Positions 1 through 10,108 of a stretch of DNA of 64,000 nt are shown in pieces. The stretch is from Silene conica (Eukaryota > Streptophyta > Magnoliopsida > Caryophyllales > Caryophyllaceae), in contig CM055320.2 in NCBI GenBank assembly GCA_029255685.2, positions 48,114,910 to 48,178,909 on the forward strand, read 5' to 3'. Below the pieces are notes generated by a model, which saw only the letters and a list, made by a program, of their open reading frames with translations, was not told the origin of the DNA and did not search any database. Numbering within the stretch: position 1 is the stretch's first letter; the number at the start of each line of letters is the position of its first letter. A program made the translations under genes and the position numbers.

Positions 1-915
<915 letters not shown>

Positions 916-2047
916 GCGTCTAGAGAGAGGAGAGAAAGGGCGACAAAGAGGCGATTGAAGCGTGAATAGCGTCTTCGGCCCTTGGGCCTTCCGGCGCACG
1001 ATTCTCTCCGGCATGGGACGGAAATCGAACAACCCCTCCGTTAAACGTGATACACAAACCACGAAACAGACCCCTTAAGCGTCACACACGGATCCGAAAA
1101 CAGACCCCCACCACCACCACGTAACACCATCACAAACACCGGCAACCACCAAAAACGAATCCCACAACCGCCTACTACCACTCTGACACCCAGCAGTCCC
1201 TACGACCGGCGCCGGCGAGGCGAACCAGGGCCCAACCAGGCCTGGTTCCTCACCCAAACACCACAAAACCTACTTACCCTAACCCCAGCATCGACACCTC
1301 TAACAATCCTAACACCGCCTGAAACCACCCTCGTGTCCACCCCCGAAACCAGACCCATATGCAATAATGGTACCACCGCGTCGACCTCCCCGAGTCACGG
1401 TGGTACCACCCCCAACACCCCCGTACCTGCACCACGAACAACCAGACCCGTGACAACGAAATAGGTGACACAGCCCATCCTTCTTACACCGACGACACCT
1501 CCGCAACCACCGTGACACCGCCACCCAACCTCCCAAACTCAACCCCAGAAAAGGTGCTAGCATAACGCGTGAATAACGACAGCCTACTCATTTTTTTCCG
1601 AATACGATTACGAAACATGATAAAAACGCAACTCAGTGAACATACCTGTTTCACGGTTAAAACGAACCACCCTAGACCACCTAGCCTCACCGTATGAACT
1701 GCCTTCCTCGTCTCTGATGTGGTGGCTGTAAGCTTGGGTTGTTTTTAGTGTTTGGAATAGGGTAAACTAGGTTGCATAGGCTATCTATGTCGGCATAGGG
1801 GAGGGTGTAATTTTAGGGTTTTTCTTTTGTTTACAAAAGATTAAGGCGTGGGTTTTGTACGTGATATGCATGGTATTCAAAGCCCACATTTCGTGCCAAA
1901 GGTCTCAAGTTCAAACCCCGCTAGTAACACGCAATAAAAGTATCATTCGATAATAAATATATATATCGAATATATGTGATATCGTTCAAACACCAACGAC
2001 ACAACAAATATAATAACAAATATTATAATAAAATTCGGGTTGTTACA
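916..2047. mobile_element. Diverged LTR relic of the family of the 57.8-60.2 kb solo LTR
   Basis: No gene is visible. The segment ends in GGGTTGTTACA at 2047, an LTR-like terminus. Stretches match the solo LTR at 57800-60170: a TAA tract near its left end, a C-rich block around 1380-1450 resembling 59215-59295, and similar ends (AAATTCGGGTTGTTACA here, AAATTCGGGTTATTACA there). The left end is lost to the LINE or beyond the window. On the minus strand the bases just beyond 2047 (GTTGTGGGTGATG) look like a polypurine tract, so the sense of the LTR may be minus. The copy is old, judging by the divergence. Confidence 0.6.
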
Positions 2048-2366
2048 CATCACCCACAACCCGAGTCCAAGCCCATCACACGTAACGAGAAACTATGACC
2101 CGTAACATTAAATAAAGGCAAGTACAACTCATTATACTAATTATATTAAGTAGCAGATACGTATCGAATAAAAAAAATATAATTATATCTCGTCCCGACA
2201 AAAGTACAGTAATCATCAACACAAACTTGAATACTCGTCATTACTAACATCGTACAAAATATAATAATACTTATTTGATAAGTTAATCATTGAATATAAA
2301 CGAGCTATCATCATATCAAAGTGAATAATGCTTAAAATAGAGTACGGTAAAATACGGGGTATTACA
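2048..2366 (-). mobile_element. LTR or LTR-adjacent fragment inserted in the Helitron helicase
   Basis: AT-rich non-coding DNA whose right end on the minus strand reads TGTAATACCCCGTATTTT, a start typical of Tekay/Del-type LTRs. It sits inside the helicase coding region just after the SQGQTLDRV motif, so it marks an insertion point. The flanking ACAAC at 2367-2371 is a candidate target duplication, but its partner is not in the window. This may be the outer part of the same element as 916-2047, or a separate insertion. Confidence 0.5.
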
Positions 2367-4126
2367 ACAACCCTGTCTAGTGTTTGACCTTGCGACTTGT
2401 TGATTGTCATTGCGAAACTAAGTTTGAGTGGGAACTAGTTGCGCTGAAATTGGAATGGGTAGTTTGAAGAGCTAGATAGACACATCTTTATGCGAGGAAT
2501 AAAGACATGCTGACCGTTATAATGACCACTAGTTATAATACATTCGACCATATTCGGGGTAAACCCTGCACAGATCAGCCTTGTACCGTTGCATAAACCT
2601 GCAGATGGAAGGAGATTTCTTAACAAAATGACCGGAGCGTTCTTCTTCAATATCAACTCATAGGGACTCATGCCACCAGGACAGAGTTTGTTTATAAATT
2701 CTGAAGGGTATACGTTGCAGTTATCCGAAAGCATTAAGTCAAAACCCCTATACATAACTGCTTGACCTGGGAACTTGTTAATCAGGTACGTGTTTATATC
2801 ATCGACATCCTCATTCATAGGTGTAAGTATAGATCGACGAATAAATATATCTACTCCAATACTGTTGAGGTCGACATCTGGATATACGGTATCAACAACT
2901 GTACTTACAAGATCTGTACCTAATTGAGTTGTATCCAGAACAATTCCATCAGGCAGTTCAACCATCTCAGTTTCGCATGTCTGGAGTTGACCATTTCCAA
3001 GGGATAGCAAAAAGTCTGAGAACTGTGGATCAGTTTTAGCCCTTATATTGACGGTTAGTCTGAATTTGACAAGTTGTGGCCAAATATCAGAAGCAACTAA
3101 TGTAGAATTAACCAACTCACGAATAGACTTCTTCTGGACCACTGGTAGAACCTGGCGGAAATCTCCACCAAATACAATAAGTTTGCCACCAAATAGCAGA
3201 TCAGGATTGCACACATCTCGTAGAAGTTGATCTAATGCCTCAACACTTTTCCTTCGTGCCATAGAGGTCTCATCCCATATGATTAGAGTAGATGCTTTTA
3301 TGAGAGCAGCAAGACTACTTTGCTTGGGCACAAAGCACGACAAAGAAACATCCAAATCTAGAGGGAGTTTATATCGTGAGTGGGCAGTTCTTCCAGACGG
3401 GATATTCGCTACAGCAATACCCGAAGTAGCAGTAGCAAGGACAATTTTACCCATCACCCTTATTTCTGCATACAAAGCATTGTACATGTATGTCTTAACA
3501 GTCCCCCCTGGGCCATCTGAAAAAAAAAGCACTAGGTTATTATGCGTAGCATAATCAATTATCATGTCAAAAGCCTTTTGCTGCTCTTGGTTCAGTGATT
3601 TGCGACACATGACACATTCATTTGGTATTGGTGCGTTGAGTGCATCAAGTGTATCCTGTGATGATCGGAGTTCTGCATCCTGTGGACTTATCAAATCTGA
3701 TAAACCAAAGCTTTTTAGAGTCCTGCCCATTGCTTCAACTTGTTGCTCCAATCGTTGGACAGTAAGAACCCGTGCAGCGTATGGATCGCCTGGATGTTCT
3801 TTTCTGTAGTCCATCTGATAATGAACTGTAATATTTTTCCCATAGTGCACTTGGATCCTTATGCTGGCAAAATATTAGCAGAGTTGCAAATAGACGCCGC
3901 AAGGCAGCTGGTATCTCTTCTTGTTTGGCCTCATCTAAACACCACTCTACCATATTGTCATCCTCGATAAGTTGCAGTTTCAGCGCAGCTTCCTGGAACG
4001 TTGCACATTCATAACCAGTGACTGTTCTCAAGTCTCTAAAAGATTTTGGAGCAACCACGTGTGTCAACAACAAACGCAAGAAGTAGCGTTCTCCTTCTGA
4101 AGGTGCCACAAAAACAAGTCGGGATA
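2367..4126 (-). pseudogene. Helitron PIF1-like helicase domain (3' half of a Rep/Hel protein)
   Basis: The minus strand encodes a PIF1-type DNA helicase as found in plant Helitrons, which move by rolling-circle replication. Visible motifs in order are a Walker A region DGPGGTVKT, Walker B IIWDETSM, motif III GGDFRQVLPVV, a late block with FIPRI, and motif VI MTINKSQGQTLD near 2400. The usual Walker A is GGTGKT; here a valine replaces the second glycine, which should impair ATP binding. The frame shifts once near 3800 (before DYRKEHP), and an in-frame TAG lies near 2431, just before the motif VI block. The end of the helicase is displaced by the insertion ending at 2366. Its N-terminal continuation lies past the Athila element at 39195, where the same reading resumes. 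Confidence 0.9.
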
Positions 4127-4360
4127 TGATGAGCTCCATTTTGGTCATCATTTCCTTTACATTTTCTTTGTTTTCGGTCACGATTCGACCTCGATTTGTG
4201 TGTCTTTAGGTGTTTTTACGTCCGTTGCCTCGTATACTCCTATTCTATCCAATTTTTGTAGGTATTACGGCGGGGGCGAAGAAACGAGAGAAATCGAGGT
4301 GAATTTGGTGCGATTTATGAAGAATTATGAAGGATTTGTGAAGAAGCCACTCAAGGCCCT

Positions 4361-4780
4361 CCCAGCCGGTTCCCAGCCGGCGGCCGGTAGGCCGGCTGGG
4401 GATCTTTGACTCGAGTTTTTGACAAATATATGAGAAATTTCCAGTACTTGAATTCAGAGCTCCCAGTCGGTGGCCAACCGGCAGCCGGTCAGCCGGCTGG
4501 GATGCGGATCCTACACTTAGCCAAATGTGAAGAAATGAAAAATTATGCATGTTGGGCAGATTACTCAAAAAGGACTCCCAACCGGTGGACAACCGGCAGC
4601 CGGTCCACCGGCTGAGGGGACCTGTAGCTCAAGAAAAGAAGAGGAAAATCAGATTGAAGAAATCAGCCTCCCAGCCGGTGCCAGACCGGCAGCCGGCCGG
4701 TCGGCTGGGAAACAGGCTTATTTGAAGAAGTTTTTCAGAAGTCAAAATTTGGACTCTCAGCCGGTCCCAGACCGGCTGGG
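4361..4780. repeat. Five dispersed GC-rich palindromes in the Athila U3
   Basis: Units at about 4361-4400, 4462-4501, 4575-4617, 4670-4709 and 4755-4780 share outer arms like CCCAGCCGG and CCGGCTGGG with an inner GGCAGCCGGTC core. About 50-75 bp of unrelated AT-rich sequence separates them, so this is not a simple tandem array. They lie just upstream of the LTR TATA box. The 3' LTR has the same units at 37740-38159. Confidence 0.85.
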
Positions 4781-4805
4781 AAGCCTTTCTCAGATTTTCG
4801 AGCTC

Positions 4806-4813
4806 TATATAAA
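4806..4813 (+). promoter_or_regulatory. Putative TATA box of the Athila LTR
   Basis: TATATAAA lies about 680 bp into the LTR, 26 bp after the last palindrome. The same motif lies at 38185-38192 in the other LTR. The position suits the U3/R border. The call rests on motif and position only. Confidence 0.5.
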
Positions 4814-5448
4814 CCTGCACTTGTATCACTTTTAGGATTACGCATTCTTAAGCTTATTTTAGGGTTTTTTACTGTTCCATTACTCAACACTTAGACTCAA
4901 AAACACTCTAATTTATTTTAATCTTCCTTAGATCCTTACTTAATCTTTGATTATTAGTTAACCTCTCTTGAGGATTCTTCTTGGGTTTGTTTTTAAGCAA
5001 TTGTAGAGGATTTTTTGGGTTGTATTTTTGGAGGATTTGAAAGAGTCCTTCAACTTGTCATCCAAGTCACTTCCTTTTCCTTAGTTAATGGTATAATCTT
5101 CTTCATCTTTACTTTGTCTTTGCATTTCCTTTAAGTTTTGCTTGTTCAATTGTTTACTCTTACTTAATCCAACATGTTTAGCATTTCCTCATCATTTGTT
5201 TACATATTTATGTTAGCCATGTGTGAGTAGTTCCCCTACTAGGGTTAGGGGTGTGCTTTGGTTTGTTGATAGCTATGAATCTTGTTTAGGGTTAGGATTT
5301 GGTTCTCTTCTTTGCTAGGTTTTCATTTGTGCATGTTATATGTTTGATGAAATGTCTCAACGACGGTTGGACATGATTCTTATTGTTGTTGGCCTTTGAT
5401 GATAGTCTAGGGCTTTCATGGACATGTATGTATGTTAGGTTGACCTTG

Positions 5449-6507
5449 TGATGCGGGAGCATTAGCAAGGATTCGAGGTCGTGACCCACGACCCAAAGAA
5501 AGATTAAAAATGTTCGATATGGGTTCAATACGGATTTTTAAGTTAGCTTGGAAAGACGTATTGAAAGAACAAGGGAAGGTAGCGGGGAACTACCTTGGAA
5601 GTCGTGCCAAGGGTGGCGACATGGAGGGCACGAAACCCTAGATTAATTAGGGTTTGTGTTTTATTCTTTTTTGTTATTTTAATTAATTTGTTATTTAATT
5701 AATTAAGTTTGTTACTAGTTTGTTACAACTAGGTTGTTAAAGTTGTTACAAGGTGGTTACAAAATTAGTTATTAGTTAGTTATGAATTTGTTATTAAGTT
5801 GTTAGGGTTTGTTACTACAACTTAATCTTTTATTTGTTATTTTATCTTTTAGATTAAATAAGGATTATCTTTAATCCATAGGATAGGAATAGAAACCCTA
5901 GGAAGAGTAGTAGTACACGGTTTGGCCGAGCACTTGGGGGCCGTGTAGGGTTCTTGTTCTTTCCTATTTCGATTCTGGTTTGTGACGGATGACCTTACTA
6001 TAAATAGGCATCCTTAGTTGTTTGTTTTATTCATTCAATTATCAAATTATAAACAAAACCTTTTGTTAAGTTTTACTTACAAATCTAAAGTATCTGTGTG
6101 AGCTTTAAAACCCGAAGTATCTGTGTGAGCTTCAAAATAATTGAGAGGGTATCTGTGTGAGCTTGATCAATTATCCTATCCATCGATAATCATAAATCAT
6201 TCATCAAATCGTTTCACAAATCTTTCAAGTATTAAGTGCTGTGCCTTATTACGTCATCAACAATCTTTATTCAAGAAGATCAAGAAACACCAAGATTCAC
6301 CACCACCGTTGACCACCGTCCACGGCGAGCCACGTCACCACCACCGGCCGTTCGTCCGTCCACCATTCATTCATTATTCTTCGTTCTTGGTTATTTTTCG
6401 TTCTTTATTCGTTCAAGATTGTATTATTTTATTAGTATTTTTATTCCGCTGCAACATCCGTATTTTTGTTGATTATCTTTATTGATTATCACCCCAAATA
6501 CGCATCA
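5449..6507 (+). repeat. 5' LTR of CRM-like element A
   Basis: 1059 bp, paired with 8499-9557. A TATA-like TATAAATA lies at 5999-6006. Downstream of it the 15-mer TATCTGTGTGAGCTT occurs three times (6091-6105, 6118-6132, 6150-6164). The first part of this LTR sequence is protein-coding in the 3' copy, as the end of the ORF. Confidence 0.95.
5999..6006 (+). promoter_or_regulatory. Putative TATA box of CRM-like LTR A
   Basis: TATAAATA in the context ACTATAAATAGGC. It is kept at the equivalent place in the other LTR (9049-9056) and in the LTRs of element C (20770-20777 and 25057-25064). The triple 15-mer repeat follows about 85 bp downstream, so it would lie in the transcribed leader. Confidence 0.6.
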
Positions 6508-6510
6508 AAT

Positions 6511-6531
6511 TGGTATCAGAGCTTCGGCTCT
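6511..6531 (+). promoter_or_regulatory. tRNA-iMet primer binding site overlapping a TTCG hairpin (element A)
   Basis: TGGTATCAGAGC at 6511-6522 is complementary to the 3' end of initiator tRNA-Met and starts three bases after the LTR. Its last five bases begin a perfect hairpin AGAGC-TTCG-GCTCT (6518-6531). UUCG loops are unusually stable in RNA (established). The same arrangement occurs in element C. Confidence 0.85.
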
Positions 6532-6576
6532 TGGTCTAATTTTTATTACACCAGTTCTTGGGAAAGTTTTGTCAAC

Positions 6577-8691
6577 ATGGTAGGATCTCAAGACGGAGAA
6601 GAAAAATCATGGGAGGAGAGCAATATGGAATTAAAGTCCGAAATCCAAGAGCTCAAATATCTCATAAAGACAATGATGACCAAAGGAGGTCATAAAAAGA
6701 CGGGAGAGTCCTCATCTAGGGCGAGTGACTCGGAAGAAGAGGCTGAATTTAAGGGCAAGACTTGGGACAAGAACGATGATGATAGAGGTCTCAAACTTGA
6801 CATCCCTGAATTCAAAGGAGACATGGATCCGGAGGATTTCTTGGAGTGGCTAAGACAAACGGAGAGAGTCTTTGAGTACAAGGAATACGATGACCGGAAA
6901 CAATTCAAAGTTGCAATCTTAAAACTTACCAAGTACGCTTCGCTATGGTATGAAAACCTTGTGAGGCAAAGAAAGAAGCAACACAAAGAAAAGATTAAGT
7001 CTTGGGCAAAGTTGAAAAAGCACATGGTAAAGAAATTCTTGCCAAAGGACTACAATCAAGAAAATTACTTAAAACTCCATTCTTTAACCCAAGATAATAT
7101 GACCGTCTCAGAATACATTCGGGAATTTGAAAAGATGACCATTGTATGTGATCTAGATGAGAGGGAGGAGTTGAAAGTGGCTAGGTTTATTCGTGGCTTA
7201 GTACCAACCCTAGCTTCAAGGGTTGAAATTCAAAACTATGAAGATTATTATGATGTGTGCAGGATTGCTTTGAAGTTTGAAAGACATGACAAAGCAAGGA
7301 AAGTAAATTCTTATAAAGGCACAAGAGTCGGAGAAGGCTCATCATCGTACACTACTAGTGCCACACCAAAGACAAAAGAGGCGTCCAAAGAGGAGGGGGC
7401 CGAAAAGGCCAAGAATACATTCAAGCAAAGTATTCCTGATCCTAGAGGGAGTACAATTAGAAGATGTTATAAGTGTCAAGGCTATGGACACATCGCTACG
7501 GATTGCCCTCAAAAAAGAACCTTATCCATTCAAGAACTTCAAGGTATGGTTCCAAACTTTGTTGTCCCTGAAATTGTTGAGGAGGAGAAAATTGAGGAGG
7601 AAAAGGAGGACCGAAAAGTCGTGGGAGCCGAGAGTGAGGACGAGGGGGATTGTCTCGTAGTACGTGCTTTACATGCGGAGTCCACAATGGAAGGTGAAGA
7701 GCAAAGGGATAATGTGTTCCATACTCGTTGTAAGGTTGAGGGGAAGAAGTGCGACTTAATTATAGATAGTGGGTCTTGCACTAATGTTGTTTCAAAAACC
7801 TTAGTTTCGGAGTTGGAGTTGAGTATTAGGGCTAGAGAGAAACCGTACAAGTTGCAATGGTTAGATGGGAACCAAGGGGTACGGGTGGAAAAACAAGCCT
7901 TAATTTCTTTCAACATTGGACCTTATGAAGATAAACTGTGGTGTGACATCGTCCCTATGAACGCATGTCATATATTACTTGGAAGACCTTGGCAATACGA
8001 TAGGAACGTTATACATGATGGAAGAACAAATGTATATAGCGTTACTAAAGGAGGTACCATCTATGATCTCCAACCTTTATCAAGAATCAAACCTAGGCCA
8101 CCTAATTCAAAGAAGAGTTTGTTTATGGAGGTAGGAGAGGGGTCACCAAGCGAGAAGGTCGCGGGGTCGGTTAAGCGAGATGTTGGGTTGGTTGAGATTC
8201 ATGGGGGAGATGGTAGTTGTGAGGGGTTGCCGAGCAAGGAGGAACACGGAGGTTGTGAGGGTGAGAGCGCCGTGAGCATCACGGAGGTCGGAGGCCGCGA
8301 ACTTGGGCAGGCCGTGAGTATTGGAGTTCGAGAAGGAAGGTTGGTTGCCAACACCAACGAGCACAAGGAGTCTCGGAGCATGGGTTTGGTAAATCAAGGA
8401 AGCCGTGTTCTCAACAAGTCAAGGGCTAACTTCTCCAAGTCTACTCAAGAGTTACATGATCTTAATTTGAGGTCAAATTCTCAAAAACTGAGAGAGTATG
8501 ATGCGGGAGCATTAGCAAGGATTCGAGGTCGTGACCCACGACCCAAAGAAAGATTAAAAATGTTCGATATGGGTTCAATACGGATTTTTAAGTTAGCTTG
8601 GAAAGACGTATTGAAAGAACAAGGGAAGGTAGCGGGGAACTACCTTGGAAGTCGTGCCAAGGGTGGCGACATGGAGGGCACGAAACCCTAG
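6577..8691 (+). CDS. Gag-protease polyprotein of CRM-like element A (704 aa)
   Basis: I chose the ATG at 6577 because it is the first one after the primer site and starts the Gag homology. Parts: an acidic N-terminus; a retrotransposon Gag domain from about residue 72 (LKLDIPEFKGD) to 240; a CCHC zinc knuckle C297-x2-C300-x4-H305-x4-C310; an aspartic protease with DSG at 397-399 in DSGSCTN; a charged linker of roughly 170 residues; and about 64 residues encoded inside the 3' LTR containing GSIRIFKLAW. Gag would form the particle and protease would process it. The frame looks whole for what it encodes. RT, RNase H and integrase, expected after the protease, are absent; element C at 21345 has them but lacks Gag. 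The LTR-encoded tail is at the place where CRM polyproteins normally end. Confidence 0.9.
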   Translation: MVGSQDGEEKSWEESNMELKSEIQELKYLIKTMMTKGGHKKTGESSSRASDSEEEAEFKGKTWDKNDDDRGLKLDIPEFKGDMDPEDFLEWLRQTERVFEYKEYDDRKQFKVAILKLTKYASLWYENLVRQRKKQHKEKIKSWAKLKKHMVKKFLPKDYNQENYLKLHSLTQDNMTVSEYIREFEKMTIVCDLDEREELKVARFIRGLVPTLASRVEIQNYEDYYDVCRIALKFERHDKARKVNSYKGTRVGEGSSSYTTSATPKTKEASKEEGAEKAKNTFKQSIPDPRGSTIRRCYKCQGYGHIATDCPQKRTLSIQELQGMVPNFVVPEIVEEEKIEEEKEDRKVVGAESEDEGDCLVVRALHAESTMEGEEQRDNVFHTRCKVEGKKCDLIIDSGSCTNVVSKTLVSELELSIRAREKPYKLQWLDGNQGVRVEKQALISFNIGPYEDKLWCDIVPMNACHILLGRPWQYDRNVIHDGRTNVYSVTKGGTIYDLQPLSRIKPRPPNSKKSLFMEVGEGSPSEKVAGSVKRDVGLVEIHGGDGSCEGLPSKEEHGGCEGESAVSITEVGGRELGQAVSIGVREGRLVANTNEHKESRSMGLVNQGSRVLNKSRANFSKSTQELHDLNLRSNSQKLREYDAGALARIRGRDPRPKERLKMFDMGSIRIFKLAWKDVLKEQGKVAGNYLGSRAKGGDMEGTKP

Positions 8692-9557
8692 ATTAATTAG
8701 GGTTTGTGTTTTATTCTTTTTTGTTATTTTAATTAATTTGTTATTTAATTAATTAAGTTTGTTACTAGTTTGTTACAACTAGGTTGTTAAAGTTGTTACA
8801 AGGTGGTTACAAAATTAGTTATTAGTTAGTTATGAATTTGTTATTAAGTTGTTAGGGTTTGTTACTACAACTTAATCTTTTATTTGTTATTTTATCTTTT
8901 AGATTAAATAAGGATTATCTTTAATCCATAGGATAGGAATAGAAACCCTAGGAAGAGTAGTAGTACACGGTTTGGCCGAGCACTTGGGGGCCGTGTAGGG
9001 TTCTTGTTCTTTCCTATTTCGATTCTGGTTTGTGACGGATGACCTTACTATAAATAGGCATCCTTAGTTGTTTGTTTTATTCATTCAATTATCAAATTAT
9101 AAACAAAACCTTTTGTTAAGTTTTACTTACAAATCTAAAGTATCTGTGTGAGCTTTAAAACCCGAAGTATCTGTGTGAGCTTCAAAATAATTGAGAGGGT
9201 ATCTGTGTGAGCTTGATCAATTATCCTATCCATCGACAATCATAAATCATTCATCAAATCGTTTCACAAATCTTTCAAGTATTAAGTGCTGTGCCTTATT
9301 ACGTCATCAACAATCTTTATTCAAGAAGATCAAGAAACACCAAGATTCACCACCACCGTTGACCACCGTCCACGGCGAGCCACGTCACCACCACCGGCCG
9401 TTCGTCCGTCCACCATTCATTCATTATTCTTCGTTCTTGGTTATTTTTCGTTCTTTATTCGTTCAAGATTGTATTATTTTATTAGTATTTTTATTCCGCT
9501 GCAACATCCGTATTTTTGTTGATTATCTTTATTGATTATCACCCCAAATACGCATCA
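8499..9557 (+). repeat. 3' LTR of CRM-like element A
   Basis: 1059 bp, matching 5449-6507 with one difference noticed by eye. The first 193 bp are coding, as the C-terminus of the Gag-protease ORF that stops at 8691. A TATA-like motif lies at 9049-9056. Confidence 0.95.
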
Positions 9558-9927
9558 CCTTGTTTGTAGCGAAAGCTAGGATAGGGATCGACTTTAGGTG
9601 AGTCAAATCGATAGACGAGACAAACCTAGGCCTAGTATAGTGGAGACCTTAGATTCCCTTGCATGATTCGTTACCAACCTACCTTAGTATCCCCGACACC
9701 TTAGTATCTTTTATTCATCGATTTCATCTTGACACATTTGCTTTAATTTATCTTTAGTAGTTGTTAATCAATCACAAACCTATTACCCCAACTCGAGCTC
9801 GAATTAGAACTTAAATATACAACTTCCCCACCGTCCTTTGGGTTCGACCCTAAATTATACTACTTTATTTGGGAGTTTATAAATTGTTTTTGGTGCCGGA
9901 ATTGACGACAAAAGTCGGCCATCAAAA

Positions 9928-9945
9928 TGGCGCCGTTGCCGGGGA
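9928..9945 (+). promoter_or_regulatory. Athila primer binding site (tRNA-Asp type)
   Basis: TGGCGCCGTTGCCGGGGA, three bases after the end of the 5' LTR, is complementary to the 3' end of tRNA-Asp. This primer is characteristic of Athila-type elements. The stretch from here to the first gag ATG (10109) is leader without other visible features. Confidence 0.85.
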
Positions 9946-10108
9946 CGGTGTTTAGAAGTTGTGTAGTTTAGTTTTAGTTTTAGTCTAGAGTTAGTTGAAC
10001 TTGTTTTGTTTTGATCAAAGATTTGGTAGTTAATTGTAGAGTGCTTGTTTTATTGCTCACCCTAGTGTTTAACAAGCACTACGACGACTAATTTGTTTGC
10101 TAAGTTTT

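Larger units (their letters stand above)
5449..9557 (+). mobile_element. CRM-like Ty3/gypsy element A: gag-protease only, no RT or integrase
   Basis: A complete 4109-bp element inserted in the Athila 5' LTR, with target duplication CCTTG at 5444-5448 and 9558-9562. LTRs of 1059 bp (5449-6507 and 8499-9557) begin TGATGCGG and end CGCATCA; by eye I found a single difference between them, so the insertion is very recent. A tRNA-iMet primer site lies at 6511-6522. The one ORF encodes Gag and protease, then a charged linker, then runs into the 3' LTR. No RT, RNase H or integrase is present, so the copy must have been moved by another element's enzymes. LTRs and leader are closely related to element C at 20255-25561. 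Confidence 0.93.
4127..9924 (+). repeat. Athila 5' LTR, interrupted by the CRM-like element
   Basis: Matches 37506-39189 nearly base for base outside the 5449-9562 insertion. The U3 part carries five GC-rich palindromes (4361-4780) just upstream of a TATA-like TATATAAA at 4806-4813. The LTR ends at 9924, directly before the primer binding site. Confidence 0.93.

Noticed and set aside
4200-4835. Short frames with PAGSQPAAG-like peptides on both strands
   Set aside because: They are translations of GC-rich palindromes inside an LTR and occur in both directions; not genes.
6141-6485. 114-codon frame repeated at 9191 and, as a variant, at 20916 and 25203
   Set aside because: It lies in the LTR leader of the CRM-like elements; it recurs because LTRs repeat, and it has no domain and a composition like the surrounding leader.
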